In this document: positions 1 through 9,099 of the stretch, in pieces
Layout of the letters: the number at the start of each line of letters is the position of its first letter
Numbering within the stretch: the first letter of the stretch is position 1
NCBI RefSeq assembly: GCF_001612825.1
Contig: NZ_BDBE01000016.1
Span: 23,882 to 87,881 of the forward strand
Direction: 5' to 3'
Source: Nocardia caishijiensis NBRC 108228
GTDB taxonomy: Bacteria > Actinomycetota > Actinomycetes > Mycobacteriales > Mycobacteriaceae
Length of the DNA: 64,000 bases
Program-made: the position numbers and the translations under genes
The notes under the pieces: generated by a model
The model's input: the letters and a program-made list of their open reading frames with translations, nothing else
The model's database searches: none
What the model was told of the DNA's origin: nothing

Positions 1-258
1 GAAACCGGGCTGGTCGGGGAAGGACACCGCCACATCGTCGAGCCCGACCCGCGACACGATGGCCACACCGTTCCACTGATTGAGCCCGATATGGGCCACC
101 TCGTATCCGGCCGCCTCGAACTGCTCGAACGGGAACTGATCGTCGCGGCACTTGGTTTCCTGCAGCGCGAGCACGTCGATGTCGTGGCGGTCGAGCAACG
201 CCGTCGCCCGGTCGACGCGGGAGCGGATCGAGTTCACATTCCAAGTGGCCAGACGCAC
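1..258 (-). CDS. xthA: Exodeoxyribonuclease III (5'-terminal part, cut by window edge)
   Basis: Only the N-terminal 86 residues lie in the window; the gene continues past base 1. The reading begins at a GTG (base 258) with MRLATWNVNSIRSR, and residues 34-38 read LQETK, the motif of the exonuclease III/APE1 family that carries the metal-binding catalytic Glu. The family cuts DNA at abasic sites and removes 3' blocking groups in base excision repair in the cytoplasm. The following GNAT and deformylase genes lie on the same strand upstream, the order seen in mycobacteria (Rv0427c-Rv0429c), which supports the call. A 141-base gap separates it from the GNAT gene, so it may have its own promoter. 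Confidence 0.93.
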   Translation of the reverse strand, partial: MRLATWNVNSIRSRVDRATALLDRHDIDVLALQETKCRDDQFPFEQFEAAGYEVAHIGLNQWNGVAIVSRVGLDDVAVSFPDQPGF

Positions 259-341
259 GTGCGAGGTCCTTTCCGGCGGGATCAACCGGGTCGTGGCCCG
301 CCCTCGATTCTGGACTGACCGGAGGGTGCGACGAAGGAGTG

Positions 342-358
342 CCCGGAGGGAGGGAAGA
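342..358. repeat. 17-base purine repeat, copy 1
   Basis: CCCGGAGGGAGGGAAGA is found here and, identically, at 19957-19973. This copy sits in the 141-base gap between xthA and the GNAT gene. Both copies lie next to minus-strand genes, so the transcript would carry the pyrimidine version. The rest of the gap (259-399) shows nothing else recognisable. Confidence 0.5.
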
Positions 359-399
359 ATCGAGGTTACAGGGCCACGAACAGCGGCGCCAGCCGCTGT

Positions 400-1350
400 T
401 CAGCTCAGCGCTGCGTAGCGGTAGGAGTGGTGTTCGATGAAGCCGAGTTCGCGGTAGAGGGCCAGTGCGGTGGCGTTGCCGACTTCGACCTGGACGTAGG
501 CGTGGGTGGCACCCTGGTCGGCGCCCCAGCGGATCAGCTCGGCGCAGACCAGGGTGGCCAGGCCGTTGCGGCGGTGCGCGGCGGCCACGGCGACGCAGGT
601 GAGGCCGACCCAGCGTCGGCCGTCCGGCGCCGTGGTCACCGCGCCGCGCCCGATGGCGAGGGCGTCGGGCACACCGAGGGTGGCGAAGCCGACGGTGCCG
701 TCGAGGACGGCGGTGAGCACGTCGCGGTCGGGTTCGCGAACGGCCGGGTCGAGCGGGATCTCGCCACGGTAGCGGTGGGTGCGCAACCAGCCCTCGTCCG
801 GTTGTGCGGCGACGCGAACCATCGAAGGGCCCTGGGGCAGCACGAAGTTCGAGATGTCGAGGCCGAGCACCACGGTTTCGCTCCAGCTGTTCCAGCCGGG
901 CGGAACCGGAGCGAGCCGGTCGGGCAGTTGCAGCAGCAGCGGCAGACCGCGCGCGGTGTACCAGTCGGCGATCCGGTGCGTCGTCTCGATCGACAAGGTG
1001 GCGGGCACGCCCGACTCGCCGAGCGGCACAGCGGAATTCGCCCGGCCGGTGTATCCGTTGCCCGCGCGGACCAGCCAGCCGTCGATCCACGTGTGTTCGA
1101 CACCGGGCCAACCGCCCGCCGCCGCCGTCTCCAGCGACCGGATCTCCTTGGTCCGAATCGGCCTCGGCCCCAATGCTTTCAGGGCGACCACCCGATCCGG
1201 CGCGACCGAAACCACCTCGCCCTCGGCGGTGCGCACCGAAGGCGGCGACATCGACACCAATTCACCGATCACATCCGTGAGCGGTTGTGGATAACCCGCG
1301 GGCAGCTGATACCGCATCACCACCCGGCGGCCGAGGGGTATGTCAGTCAT
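400..1350 (-). CDS. GNAT-family N-acetyltransferase (Rv0428c-like)
   Basis: A 316-residue protein with a C-terminal GNAT acetyltransferase fold. The acetyl-CoA pyrophosphate-binding signature appears as HRRNGLA near residue 266, followed by [13 protein letters not shown], the usual last helix and strand of the fold. The N-terminal half (residues 1-170) is a family-specific extension, matching the long mycobacterial homologues rather than the typical 150-residue GNAT. The acceptor substrate cannot be read from sequence. The start overlaps the end of def by 8 bases, so the two are cotranscribed, and the pairing with deformylase hints at a role on nascent protein N-termini, which is inference only. 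Confidence 0.88.
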   Translation of the reverse strand: MTDIPLGRRVVMRYQLPAGYPQPLTDVIGELVSMSPPSVRTAEGEVVSVAPDRVVALKALGPRPIRTKEIRSLETAAAGGWPGVEHTWIDGWLVRAGNGYTGRANSAVPLGESGVPATLSIETTHRIADWYTARGLPLLLQLPDRLAPVPPGWNSWSETVVLGLDISNFVLPQGPSMVRVAAQPDEGWLRTHRYRGEIPLDPAVREPDRDVLTAVLDGTVGFATLGVPDALAIGRGAVTTAPDGRRWVGLTCVAVAAAHRRNGLATLVCAELIRWGADQGATHAYVQVEVGNATALALYRELGFIEHHSYRYAALS

Positions 1351-1939
1351 TGCCGAAGGGGTCGGGGACGGTGCCCGGTACCCAGCTCAAACCCGGCTTG
1401 CCCCAGCCGTTTCGCTTGATGGCCTTCTTGGCGGCGCGCGCGTTGCGGCCGATCAGTACGTCGACGTAGAGGAAGCCGTCGAGGTGGCCCACCTCGTGCT
1501 GCAGCATGCGCGCGAAGAATCCGGTGCCCTCGAGGGTGACCGGTTCGCCGTGCTCGTCGGTGCCCGTGACCCGTGCCCAGTCGGCGCGGCCGGTGGGGAA
1601 CTGCTCGCCGGGGACCGACAGGCAGCCCTCGTCGTCGTCATCGGGATCCGGCATGGTCTCCGGGATCTCGGAGGTCTCGAGTACCGGGTTGACGACGGTG
1701 CCGGTGCGGCGGATCTGATTGCCCTCGGCATCGACATCGGGGCAGTCGTAGACGAACAGCCGCTTGCCGACCCCGACCTGGTTGGCCGCGAGGCCGACGC
1801 CGCGCGAGGCCTCGAGTGTCTCGTACATGTCCGCGATCAGCCCGGCCAGCTCCGCCGGGGTCTCCGTCACCGGGGCGGTAGCGGTATGGAGAACGGGGTC
1901 ACCGACGATCACGATCGGGAGAATTGCCATGGTCGCCAT
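1343..1939 (-). CDS. def: Peptide deformylase
   Basis: Removes the formyl group from the N-terminal Met of new proteins; an Fe(II)-dependent cytosolic enzyme. All three deformylase motifs are visible in order: [10 protein letters not shown] (residues 49-58), EGCLSVPG with the metal-binding Cys, and QHEVGHLDG with the HExxH metal site. Length (198 residues) is normal. Mycobacterial homologues begin at the equivalent of the second ATG (base 1930, [13 protein letters not shown]), so the first three residues may be untranslated. The GNAT gene follows with an 8-base overlap. Confidence 0.95.
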   Translation of the reverse strand: MATMAILPIVIVGDPVLHTATAPVTETPAELAGLIADMYETLEASRGVGLAANQVGVGKRLFVYDCPDVDAEGNQIRRTGTVVNPVLETSEIPETMPDPDDDDEGCLSVPGEQFPTGRADWARVTGTDEHGEPVTLEGTGFFARMLQHEVGHLDGFLYVDVLIGRNARAAKKAIKRNGWGKPGLSWVPGTVPDPFGND

Positions 1940-2101
1940 TATCGCCGCGGTATCGCCACGCGCGGGCGGCGGCCCCTGTGCGTCGCGACACTCCTACTGG
2001 CCCTCAGTCAACACGCCGGGGCAGCGGTCGAAGGATCGGGGCGGCTCATGGTTGAATGATCCGCGACGTGCAAGCGTCATTTTCATCTCGTGATACTCGG
2101 C

Positions 2102-2108
2102 GAGGGAG
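2102..2108 (+). promoter_or_regulatory. Ribosome binding site fixing the DUF3263 start
   Basis: GAGGGAG lies 4 bases before ATG 2113. It favours that start over the in-frame ATG at 2056, which would add 19 unconserved residues. Confidence 0.6.
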
Positions 2109-2112
2109 CAAG

Positions 2113-2418
2113 ATGGACGGCGCAGCGGCTCGGCACATCCCCCAGGATTCGGCCGGCGACGAAGGCACCGGCCTCAGTCGCCGTGAGCTCGACATCCTGG
2201 ACTTCGAACGCAAATGGTGGAAGTACGCGGGCGCCAAGGAAGACGCGATCCGCGAACTGTTCTCGATGTCGGCCACCCGGTACTACCAGGTGCTCAATGC
2301 TGTCGTCGACAAGGAAGAAGCACTCGCGGCCGACCCGATGCTGGTCAAGCGGCTGCGCCGGTTGCGTGCGAGCAGGCAGAAGGCCCGTGCCGCGCGCCGA
2401 CTCGGATTCCAGGTCTGA
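2113..2418 (+). CDS. DUF3263 family protein (Rv0430-like)
   Basis: A 101-residue basic protein. The core (residues 20-70) contains LSRRELDILDFERKWW and SATRYYQVLN, characteristic of DUF3263, a small actinobacterial family found next to deformylase and the LytR_C protein. The core has the look of a helix-turn-helix (AIRELFSMSATRYYQVLNAV), and the C-terminus is Arg/Lys-rich (KRLRRLRASRQKARAARR), so nucleic-acid binding is plausible but unproven. It is divergent from def and 42 bases ahead of the next gene, probably in one transcript with it. Confidence 0.82.
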   Translation: MDGAAARHIPQDSAGDEGTGLSRRELDILDFERKWWKYAGAKEDAIRELFSMSATRYYQVLNAVVDKEEALAADPMLVKRLRRLRASRQKARAARRLGFQV

Positions 2419-2460
2419 CATGGGAACCACATCCGGTTCGATGCGACTAGGGTTGCGCGG

Positions 2461-3027
2461 GTGAGCAACCCGAATCCCACCCCCGGCGGCCCACCGCTGC
2501 GCGCGCTGGCGATGGTGTTGATCGCGCTGGCCATCGTCTTCGCCGGTCTGGGTGCGATGTCGCTGTCGAATTCCGGTGCCGAGGCGGCCGATCCGGTCGA
2601 GCAGACCGAGACCACCACTTCGAGCGCGGTGGCACAGGCCCCGGCGACCACGGCCGCGCCGACCACGACCAGCGCGGCCGCCGCCCCGACCACGACCACG
2701 ACCGTGGCGCCGACCACCACCACGACCACGACGAACCCGCCCGCGGCCGCGTCCGGCGACAAGGCCATTCCCGTGCGTGTGCTGAACAACAGCCTCGTCG
2801 CCGGTCTCGCCGCGCGCACCGCGAGCGAGCTCGGCGCGGCGGGGTGGACCAATGTGAGCACCGGTAACTACAGCGGCGCGAACCTGACGGCGACCACCGT
2901 GTACTACGGCTCCGGGCCGGGCGAGGAAGCCGCGGCCGCCGAGATCGCCGCGCAGGTCGGTGGAACCGTCGCCCCGAAGACCGGCGACAGCACACCCGGT
3001 GTGGTCGTCGTCCTGACAGGGCGCTGA
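2461..3027 (+). CDS. LytR C-terminal domain protein (VirR-like, Rv0431 position)
   Basis: A 188-residue single-pass membrane protein: one N-terminal transmembrane helix (about residues 15-35), a long Thr/Ala/Pro-rich linker (residues 45-100), then a LytR_C domain (about 102-188, starting IPVRVLNNS). By position and domain order it is the counterpart of Rv0431/VirR, which in mycobacteria helps control cell-wall architecture and vesicle release. It starts at a GTG. The linker is made of repeated TTT/AAP runs and would span the wall. It has no LCP catalytic domain, so it is not itself a teichoic- or arabinogalactan ligase. Confidence 0.82.
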   Translation: MSNPNPTPGGPPLRALAMVLIALAIVFAGLGAMSLSNSGAEAADPVEQTETTTSSAVAQAPATTAAPTTTSAAAAPTTTTTVAPTTTTTTTNPPAAASGDKAIPVRVLNNSLVAGLAARTASELGAAGWTNVSTGNYSGANLTATTVYYGSGPGEEAAAAEIAAQVGGTVAPKTGDSTPGVVVVLTGR

Positions 3028-3100
3028 ACCGGCACGGCACGCGGTGCCGCAGGCCGTGTCCGCGCTGTGGCATCATCTTCAGCGGTACTGCCCAAGTCCG

Positions 3101-3109
3101 ATAAGGAGT
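3101..3109 (+). promoter_or_regulatory. Ribosome binding site of sodC
   Basis: ATAAGGAGT just upstream of ATG 3116 sets the sodC start; an upstream in-frame ATG at 3044 lacks such a site and would place residues in front of the signal peptide. Confidence 0.65.
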
Positions 3110-3115
3110 CCCCTG

Positions 3116-3814
3116 ATGGCCCCCTCGTCCACTCGTCGCCCGTCCTGGCGCATTGTGACCCCGGTTGTCGCGGTCGCCGCGCTCGGGCTCGCCGCCTGCA
3201 CCAACAGCCAGGAGTCGAGTGACGTCAAGGGCACCACGCCGCCCGTGTGGACCGGCGCGTCCGCCCCCGCGGACGGTGGCGGCGACCACGGCACCGGCCA
3301 TCCCGCCCCCTCGGCGACCGGCGAACCCGGCGCGCACGGCGACGACCACGGCGCCTCGAGCGGCGGCCTGAAGGCCGAGCTGAAGAACGGCGCGGGCGCC
3401 GGTGTCGGCACCGCGACCATCGTCGCCGAGGGCGGCCACCTGGTCGTCACCGTCGAGGCGCGCGGCCTGACCCCCGGCTTCCACGGTCTGCACTTCCATC
3501 AGAACGGCACCTGCGAGGGCGACTTCACCTCCGCCGGTGGGCATTTGCAGGTCGGCCCGGCCACCGCGCACCCGGCCAGCGGCGACCTCACCTCGCTGCA
3601 GGTCGGTGCCGACGGCACGGCCAAGCTGGTGACCCGCACCGACAGCGTCACCCTCGACAACATCAAGGGCAAGGCCCTGATCGTGCACGCGGGCGCCGAC
3701 AACTTCGGCAACATCCCGCCGCGCTACACCCGGGAAGGCGGCACCGGCCCCGACGAGACCACCCTGTCCACCGGTGACGCGGGTGCCCGAGTGGCCTGCG
3801 GCGTCGTCGGTTAG
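3116..3814 (+). CDS. sodC: Cu-type superoxide dismutase lipoprotein, Mycobacterium-like
   Basis: A 232-residue lipoprotein that dismutates superoxide outside the membrane. The signal peptide ends in lipobox GLAAC (Cys28). A His/Asp/Gly-rich linker (residues 50-83, with DGGGDHGTGH and HGDDHG) precedes the SOD domain. Copper ligands appear as HFH (His126, His128), GGH (His143) and VHAGADNF (His191); Cys133 and Cys228 form the expected disulfide. The zinc subloop between His143 and ASGDL is short with only one extra His, as in M. tuberculosis SodC, which works without zinc. The His-rich linker could bind extra metal. It sits between the LytR_C protein and a carboxylate-amine ligase in the mycobacterial order. 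Confidence 0.92.
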   Translation: MAPSSTRRPSWRIVTPVVAVAALGLAACTNSQESSDVKGTTPPVWTGASAPADGGGDHGTGHPAPSATGEPGAHGDDHGASSGGLKAELKNGAGAGVGTATIVAEGGHLVVTVEARGLTPGFHGLHFHQNGTCEGDFTSAGGHLQVGPATAHPASGDLTSLQVGADGTAKLVTRTDSVTLDNIKGKALIVHAGADNFGNIPPRYTREGGTGPDETTLSTGDAGARVACGVVG

Positions 3815-3826
3815 CGAGACCCGCTG

Positions 3827-4969
3827 ATGGCCGGGGCAATTCAGCCGGTGCCGTTTCGCGGTTCGCCCCGGCCGACGATCGGCATCGAATGGGAGATCGC
3901 GCTCGTCGACAAGGTGACCCGCGATCTGTCCAACACCGCCTCGGCGGTGTTCGATGCCGTCGGCGACCTGCGCGCCCACGACGGAACGCAGCAGGTCACC
4001 AAGGAATTGTTGCGCAACACGGTCGAACTGGTGACCGGTGTGCACGAGACCGTCGGCGGCGCGGTCGAGGACCTGCGCACCACGATGGAGGCGGTGCGTC
4101 GCGCGGCCGACCCGCTCGGGGTCGATCTGTTCTGCGCGGGCACCCACCCGTTCGCCCAGTGGTCGGCCCAACAGCTCACGCGCTCACCGCATTACGACGA
4201 GCTGATCGAGCGCACCCAGTGGTGGGGCCGTCAGATGCTCATCTGGGGTGTGCACGTGCATGTGGGAGTTTCCCACCGCGACAAGGTCTTTCCCATCCTG
4301 AACTCGCTGCTGCTGTCCTACCCGCATCTGCTCGCGCTCTCGTCGTCCTCGCCGATGTGGTCCGGTGACGACACCGGCTATGCCAGCAACCGCGCGCTGA
4401 TGTTTCAGCAGCTGCCCACCGCGGGCCTGCCGTTCCAGTTCGAGAACTGGCGCCAGTTCGAGGGTTTCGTGCACGACCAGATGAAAACCGGTGTGTTCGA
4501 ACAGCTCGGCGGCATGCACTGGGACATCCGGCCCGCGCCCAAGTGGGGGACCATCGAGATCCGGGTGTGCGACGGGCTGTCCAGCCGTGCCGAACTCGCG
4601 TCGGTGGCCGCGCTGATCCACTGCCTCGTTGTCGATCTGGAACAGCGGCTCGACAACGGCGAGGACCTGCCGACCCTGCCGCCCTGGCATGTGCAGGAGA
4701 ACAAGTGGCGGGCCGCGCGCTACGGACTCGACGCCATCGTGATCGTCGACGACGCGAGCAATGAGCGTTTGGTCACAGACGATCTGATGGACCTGCTCAC
4801 CCGATTGGAGCCGACCGCGCGCCGTCTCGGCTGCGCCGACGAGCTCGCGGCCGTGGCCGAGATACCGCGCCACGGTGCCTCCTACCAGCGTCAACGTCGT
4901 GTTGCCGCGCAATCGCAGGGCGATCTCGTCGCGGTGGTCGACTCGCTGGTGCGCGAGCTGGATCAGTAG
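3827..4969 (+). CDS. Carboxylate-amine ligase, glutamate-cysteine ligase type 2 (YbdK-like)
   Basis: A 380-residue ATP-dependent carboxylate-amine ligase of the GCS2 family. Visible family features are TIGIEWEIALVD near the N-terminus (Glu residues for metal/ATP), WGVHVHVGV (residues 139-147) and GTIEIRVCDG (residues 243-252). YbdK proteins show weak glutamate-cysteine ligase activity; actinomycetes use mycothiol or ergothioneine rather than glutathione, so the true substrate here is unclear. The gene starts 12 bases after the sodC stop and is probably cotranscribed with it, which suggests a link to oxidative stress. Confidence 0.87.
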   Translation: MAGAIQPVPFRGSPRPTIGIEWEIALVDKVTRDLSNTASAVFDAVGDLRAHDGTQQVTKELLRNTVELVTGVHETVGGAVEDLRTTMEAVRRAADPLGVDLFCAGTHPFAQWSAQQLTRSPHYDELIERTQWWGRQMLIWGVHVHVGVSHRDKVFPILNSLLLSYPHLLALSSSSPMWSGDDTGYASNRALMFQQLPTAGLPFQFENWRQFEGFVHDQMKTGVFEQLGGMHWDIRPAPKWGTIEIRVCDGLSSRAELASVAALIHCLVVDLEQRLDNGEDLPTLPPWHVQENKWRAARYGLDAIVIVDDASNERLVTDDLMDLLTRLEPTARRLGCADELAAVAEIPRHGASYQRQRRVAAQSQGDLVAVVDSLVRELDQ

Positions 4970-5019
4970 CGTTCAACTGCCCGGCTCGGTGGCGTTAACC
5001 CGCCGTTTACGATGGGTGG

Positions 5020-6363
5020 ATGCTTGTCGAACATCCGCGTGCTGCTTCGGGGGGTGCCACCCTCGGTTCCCGTCTGCGCGAACCGGGGACGCTCGCCGCG
5101 CTCGCGGTGTCGGCGGTCCTCGCGCTGCTGATCGGGCTGCAGATCGCGGCGTCGATCAGCGGCTTCGAAGGGCCACTCGCGAGCCTGGCGCGCGACTACA
5201 TCGGGACGCCCAAATCGATGTCGGTTCCGTGGGCGGGTCTTGTGCTCGCGCTGGTGGGTGTCTCGGCACGCAGGCGGGTGTTCGCGGTGAGCGCCGCGAT
5301 CGGGATCGACGCCGTGTTCGTCGCATTGCGGCTGCTCGACGGTAAACCGTTCACCGTCGGCAACGGGCCGACCATCGTGCTCACCGCTCTTGTGCTCATC
5401 GCGGCGGTGCGCTGGCACGGCCGCGAACGGACCGACGCGTTGAAGGCCGCGGCACTGGGTGCCTTGCTGATCCTGGCGACGAAGGTGGGCGACGTGTGGT
5501 TGCACGTCACCTCGGCGGTGCATCCCACGGTTCTCGACGAATACCTGCTGCTCGCCGATCACGCGCTCGGCGATCCGTCGTGGGTGGTCGGCCGGGTGCT
5601 CGAGGTGCTCGGGCCGGAGGTGTACGCGGTGCTGCACTGGGTCTACATCGAGCTGCCCGTGGCGGCGATCGTCGTCGCGGTGTGGCAGTTGCGCGGGGTG
5701 GTCACCACGGGGGTGTGGCCGAGTCACTATCTGGTTCGCACGTTCCTGGTGCTCGGGCTGGTCGGGCCGCTGTTCTATGTGCTGTTCCCCGTGGTCGGTC
5801 CGATGTTCGCCTTCGGCGCCGACGGCAATGGCTTCCAGCTCGGCAACTTCTGGCCCTCGGCGCTGCCGCCGATCGGGCAGAGCCCGGCGCCGTTGCCGTT
5901 CGACGAATTCACCCCGCGCAACTGCATGCCGTCGATGCACACCGCGTGGGCGTTGTCGCTGTTCATCCACACCCGTCGCGATGTCGACGGCACCCGCGCG
6001 CCCGCCTGGCTGCGCTGGGGCGGCGCGTTCTGGCTCGCCGCGACGGTGGCCGCGACGCTCGGCTTCGGCTACCACTACGGCGTGGACCTGGTGGCGGGCG
6101 TGGTGCTGTGCCTGACCGTCGAGTCGGCGCTGCGCGCCCCCGAGCGCGGCTGGGACGCGGCCCGGATCCGGATGGTCGTCGGTGGTTCGGCCGTGTTCGC
6201 CGGGCTGTTGTTCGGCTACCGGTACCTGGCGGTGGAGATGGCGCAGTACCCGGTGCTCGCCGGTGCCGTCGTGATCGGGTTGCTCGCGGCGGTCGCCGTC
6301 GCGTTCCACCTGACCTGGTTCGCCGCCGCGCCGGACCGGACAGCCGCTGTCGTTCGGGTGTAG
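5020..6363 (+). CDS. PAP2-superfamily membrane phosphatase/lipid synthase
   Basis: A 447-residue polytopic membrane protein with roughly eleven hydrophobic helices. The PAP2 signature is present as NCMPSMHTAW (about residues 304-313) and GFGYHYGVDLVAG (about 348-360); the His and Asp of the second motif form the catalytic pair. The NxxPSMHT / HYxxD spacing resembles the inositol-phosphorylceramide-synthase-like PAP2_3 branch. Members move or remove lipid phosphate head groups. Its stop codon touches the convergent mrpG stop with no gap, so no terminator separates the two. Confidence 0.82.
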   Translation: MLVEHPRAASGGATLGSRLREPGTLAALAVSAVLALLIGLQIAASISGFEGPLASLARDYIGTPKSMSVPWAGLVLALVGVSARRRVFAVSAAIGIDAVFVALRLLDGKPFTVGNGPTIVLTALVLIAAVRWHGRERTDALKAAALGALLILATKVGDVWLHVTSAVHPTVLDEYLLLADHALGDPSWVVGRVLEVLGPEVYAVLHWVYIELPVAAIVVAVWQLRGVVTTGVWPSHYLVRTFLVLGLVGPLFYVLFPVVGPMFAFGADGNGFQLGNFWPSALPPIGQSPAPLPFDEFTPRNCMPSMHTAWALSLFIHTRRDVDGTRAPAWLRWGGAFWLAATVAATLGFGYHYGVDLVAGVVLCLTVESALRAPERGWDAARIRMVVGGSAVFAGLLFGYRYLAVEMAQYPVLAGAVVIGLLAAVAVAFHLTWFAAAPDRTAAVVRV

Positions 6364-6696
6364 TCAGTCCGCCTCGTCACCGAGTTCGTTGACGCGCAAC
6401 AGGCCGTCGCGGTGGCGTTGCTCGCGGTAGGCGGTGCGCCCGAGCAGGTGCGCGACGACGGGCGCGGTGATCACGGTGAACAGTCCGGCCAGCATCAGCA
6501 TCCACACGTTCGCGTCGCCGCGCAGGTCGATCCCGGTGCCGATGAGGACCAGGATCAGGCCGATCACCTGGGGTTTCGTCGCCGCGTGCATGCGGGTGAG
6601 GGTATCGGGGAAACGGACGATGCCCAGCGCGGCGGTGCAGGCGAGCACGCAGCCGAGCACGATCAGCGGCGCCGACACCCACTCCAAGCCGGTCAT
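6364..6696 (-). CDS. mrpG: Mrp antiporter subunit G
   Basis: A 110-residue membrane protein with three helices, MrpG/PhaG type, with GIVRFPDTLTRMHAATKP (residues 26-43), the family hallmark. It is the last gene of the mrpA-C-D-E-F-G operon and overlaps mrpF by 4 bases (ATGA). Mrp complexes export Na+ or other monovalent cations in exchange for protons and need all subunits. Confidence 0.93.
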   Translation of the reverse strand: MTGLEWVSAPLIVLGCVLACTAALGIVRFPDTLTRMHAATKPQVIGLILVLIGTGIDLRGDANVWMLMLAGLFTVITAPVVAHLLGRTAYREQRHRDGLLRVNELGDEAD

Positions 6697-6953
6697 CGGT
6701 CGTCCCGCACGCGAAAGCGCGTCACCGCGGCCGAACCGAGGAAACCGACCAGAGCCAGCGCGACGATCGCCGGGACGACGGTGGTGTCGTTGCTGTAGGC
6801 CGCCCACACCGCGAGCCCGGACGCGGCGATGGCCATCAAAGAGTCGATGCCGACCACCCGGTCGAGGGTGCTCGGCCCGGCCAGCACGCGGTACGCGGTG
6901 CCGATCGCGGCGAACGACAGCAGCACCGCCGCGATGACGGCGACAACGGTCAT
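6693..6953 (-). CDS. mrpF: Mrp antiporter subunit F
   Basis: An 86-residue three-helix membrane protein. RVLAGPSTLDRVVGIDSLMA (residues 22-41) is the conserved MrpF core, including the Asp implicated in ion transport in the family. ATGA overlaps join it to mrpE before and mrpG after. Confidence 0.93.
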   Translation of the reverse strand: MTVVAVIAAVLLSFAAIGTAYRVLAGPSTLDRVVGIDSLMAIAASGLAVWAAYSNDTTVVPAIVALALVGFLGSAAVTRFRVRDDR

Positions 6954-7504
6954 ACCCGTACCTCCGATCGTCGACGTCGATCACCTGGTCGTTCGAAGGC
7001 ATCGATGACGAGGCGTTCCAGGCGCCGGGTGGTGCGGTAGAAGGCGGCGACCGACTTGTCGCTGCCCACGTCGAGCACGTGCACGTACACCACGCACCGC
7101 TGCCGGTCGATCTCGAGCACCATGGTGCCGGGGATGAGATTGAGCAGGTCGGTGCAGATCACGAGCACCAGGTCGGACTGGATGCCGAGGGCAACCCGCA
7201 GCACACCGGAGACCGGCGGGCCGGAGGGCCGAATGGCGAACCAGGCCACCTGCGCGCTCGATTCCAGCGCGTAATAGGTCGCCACGGCGATCAACGCGAC
7301 GAACGACAGCGGATGGAAGCGCCCGGCCACCGGGACCAGCGGCAGCGGCAACGCGAAGACGACGATCAGCGCGACGACACCACCGGCGAGCACGTTGGCC
7401 GCGCTCAGGTCACCCCACAGGGCGACCCAGACGGCGGTCAGCCAGGCGAGTACGCCGAGGCGTAAGGCGTTCTCCCGGTTGAGGAGTCGGCGCAGCACAG
7501 TCAT
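6950..7504 (-). CDS. mrpE: Mrp antiporter subunit E
   Basis: A 184-residue membrane protein of the MrpE/PhaE family: two or three N-terminal helices, then a cytosolic domain with DLVLVICTDLLNLIPGTMVL (about residues 110-129), the conserved MrpE segment, followed by the HVLDV strand. The Arg-rich tail (DRRRRSEVRV) is family-variable. The start is the ATG overlapping the mrpD stop (ATGA). Confidence 0.92.
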   Translation of the reverse strand: MTVLRRLLNRENALRLGVLAWLTAVWVALWGDLSAANVLAGGVVALIVVFALPLPLVPVAGRFHPLSFVALIAVATYYALESSAQVAWFAIRPSGPPVSGVLRVALGIQSDLVLVICTDLLNLIPGTMVLEIDRQRCVVYVHVLDVGSDKSVAAFYRTTRRLERLVIDAFERPGDRRRRSEVRV

Positions 7505-9099
7505 CGCGGCTCCTGCCTGCCGAGGACGGACTGGATATAGACCGCCGGATCGTCGAGGTCGCTCGCGGCACGTTCGGCGATGCCGAGCACGGGTCCGGCG
7601 AACACGGTGAGCGCGAGTCCCGCGGTGATCAGGCCTGCGGTGGCCAGCACCATCAGGACGGGCATGCGGCCGGGATCGGTGCGGTCCTCGTATTGCACAT
7701 CCGTCGAATCCTCCACCAGGGTCGGCGGTTTCGCGGCACTGAGATGACCTTCGGGTGCCTCCTCGCGCGGGCGCCAGAAGGCCTTGCCCCACACCCGTGC
7801 CACCGCGTAGAGGGTGAGCAGGCTGGTGAGCACCGATCCGGCGACGAGTACCCAGGCCAGCACGCTGCCGTCGGCCGCGCCCGCCTCGAGCAGGGTCACC
7901 TTGCCGATGAACCCCGAAAAAGGTGGGATACCACCGAGATTCAGTGCCGGTATCAGGAACAGCAGTCCGAGCAGTGGGCTCGCCGAGGCGAGCCCACCGA
8001 GGCGGCGCAGCGACACCGACCCGGCCTGGCGCTCGATCAGACCGACGGCCAGGAACAGGGCGGTCTGCACCAGAATGTGGTGGGCCACGTAGAAGACCGC
8101 ACCGGTGAGCCCGGCCGAACCGGCCAGCCCGATGCCGAAGATCATGTACCCGATGTGGCTCACCAGGGTGAACGACAGCAGACGGCGGATGTCGGTCTGG
8201 GCGATCGCGCCGAGGATGCCGACCACCATCGTGGCCAGCCCGCACACCAGCAGGATGTCGTCGAACGCGCCGTCCGGGAACCACAGTGTGTGCGTCCGGA
8301 TGATGGCGTACACCCCGACCTTGGTGAGCAGGCCCGCGAACACGGCCGTCACCGGCGCGGGCGCGGTGGGGTAGGAGTCGGGCAGCCAGCTCGACAGCGG
8401 GAACACCGCCGCCTTGATCCCGAAGGCCACGAGCAGCACGGCGTAGCAGGCGGTGCGCACCCCCTGCGGGGTTGCTTCGAGCCGGACGGCCAGTTGCGCG
8501 AGATTCAGGGTGCCGGTGGCCGCGTAGGTGAGCCCGATGCCGATCAGGAAGATCATCGACGACACCATCGACACCATCACGTACGCGATGCCGGTGCGGA
8601 TGCGTTCCTCGGTGGCACCGACGGTGAGCAGCACGAACGAGGCGGCGAGCAGGAGTTCGAAGCCGACGAACAGGTTGAACAGGTCACCGGCGAGGAAGGC
8701 CATCGACACACCGGCCGTGAGCACCAGGTAGGTGGGCCGGTAGATCGAGGTCGGCTGGTTCTCGTCGCCGTCGGAGATGTTCTGGCCCGCACCGTAGATC
8801 GACACCAGCAACAACACGAACGCGGAGACGAGCAGCATGGCCGCGCTGAGCCGGTCGACGACGAGGGTGACGCCGATGGGCGTCGGCCAGCCGCCGATCT
8901 GCACCGCCGTCGTGCCGTCGCGGTCGGCGAGATACAGCAGCACCGCGCTGATCACGAGCACACCCGACAGCGCGACCGTCGACACCAGCCGCTGGATGCG
9001 CGGACGGCGCCCGAAGATCAGGGTGATCGCGGCGGCGAGCAGCGGGACGAGCACCGGCAGGGCCGCGAGGTCGGGGAGCAGCTGCGGGGAGAGGGTCAT
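7501..9099 (-). CDS. mrpD: Mrp antiporter subunit D
   Basis: A 532-residue protein of about 14 helices, homologous to the proton-pumping NuoM/NuoN subunits of complex I. Conserved features include a Lys in the GIKAAVFPLSSWLPDSYPTAP segment (about residues 225-245, channel Lys and antiporter motif) and the SFTLVSHIGYM helix. The start is the ATG overlapping the mrpC stop. MrpD and MrpA are the ion-translocating antiporter modules. Confidence 0.93.
   Translation of the reverse strand: MTLSPQLLPDLAALPVLVPLLAAAITLIFGRRPRIQRLVSTVALSGVLVISAVLLYLADRDGTTAVQIGGWPTPIGVTLVVDRLSAAMLLVSAFVLLLVSIYGAGQNISDGDENQPTSIYRPTYLVLTAGVSMAFLAGDLFNLFVGFELLLAASFVLLTVGATEERIRTGIAYVMVSMVSSMIFLIGIGLTYAATGTLNLAQLAVRLEATPQGVRTACYAVLLVAFGIKAAVFPLSSWLPDSYPTAPAPVTAVFAGLLTKVGVYAIIRTHTLWFPDGAFDDILLVCGLATMVVGILGAIAQTDIRRLLSFTLVSHIGYMIFGIGLAGSAGLTGAVFYVAHHILVQTALFLAVGLIERQAGSVSLRRLGGLASASPLLGLLFLIPALNLGGIPPFSGFIGKVTLLEAGAADGSVLAWVLVAGSVLTSLLTLYAVARVWGKAFWRPREEAPEGHLSAAKPPTLVEDSTDVQYEDRTDPGRMPVLMVLATAGLITAGLALTVFAGPVLGIAERAASDLDDPAVYIQSVLGRQEPR

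Noticed and set aside
2447..4171. 574-residue open frame antisense to the LytR_C protein and sodC
   Set aside because: Composition is Arg/Ser/Gly-rich and it mirrors genes with signal peptide, lipobox and metal ligands.
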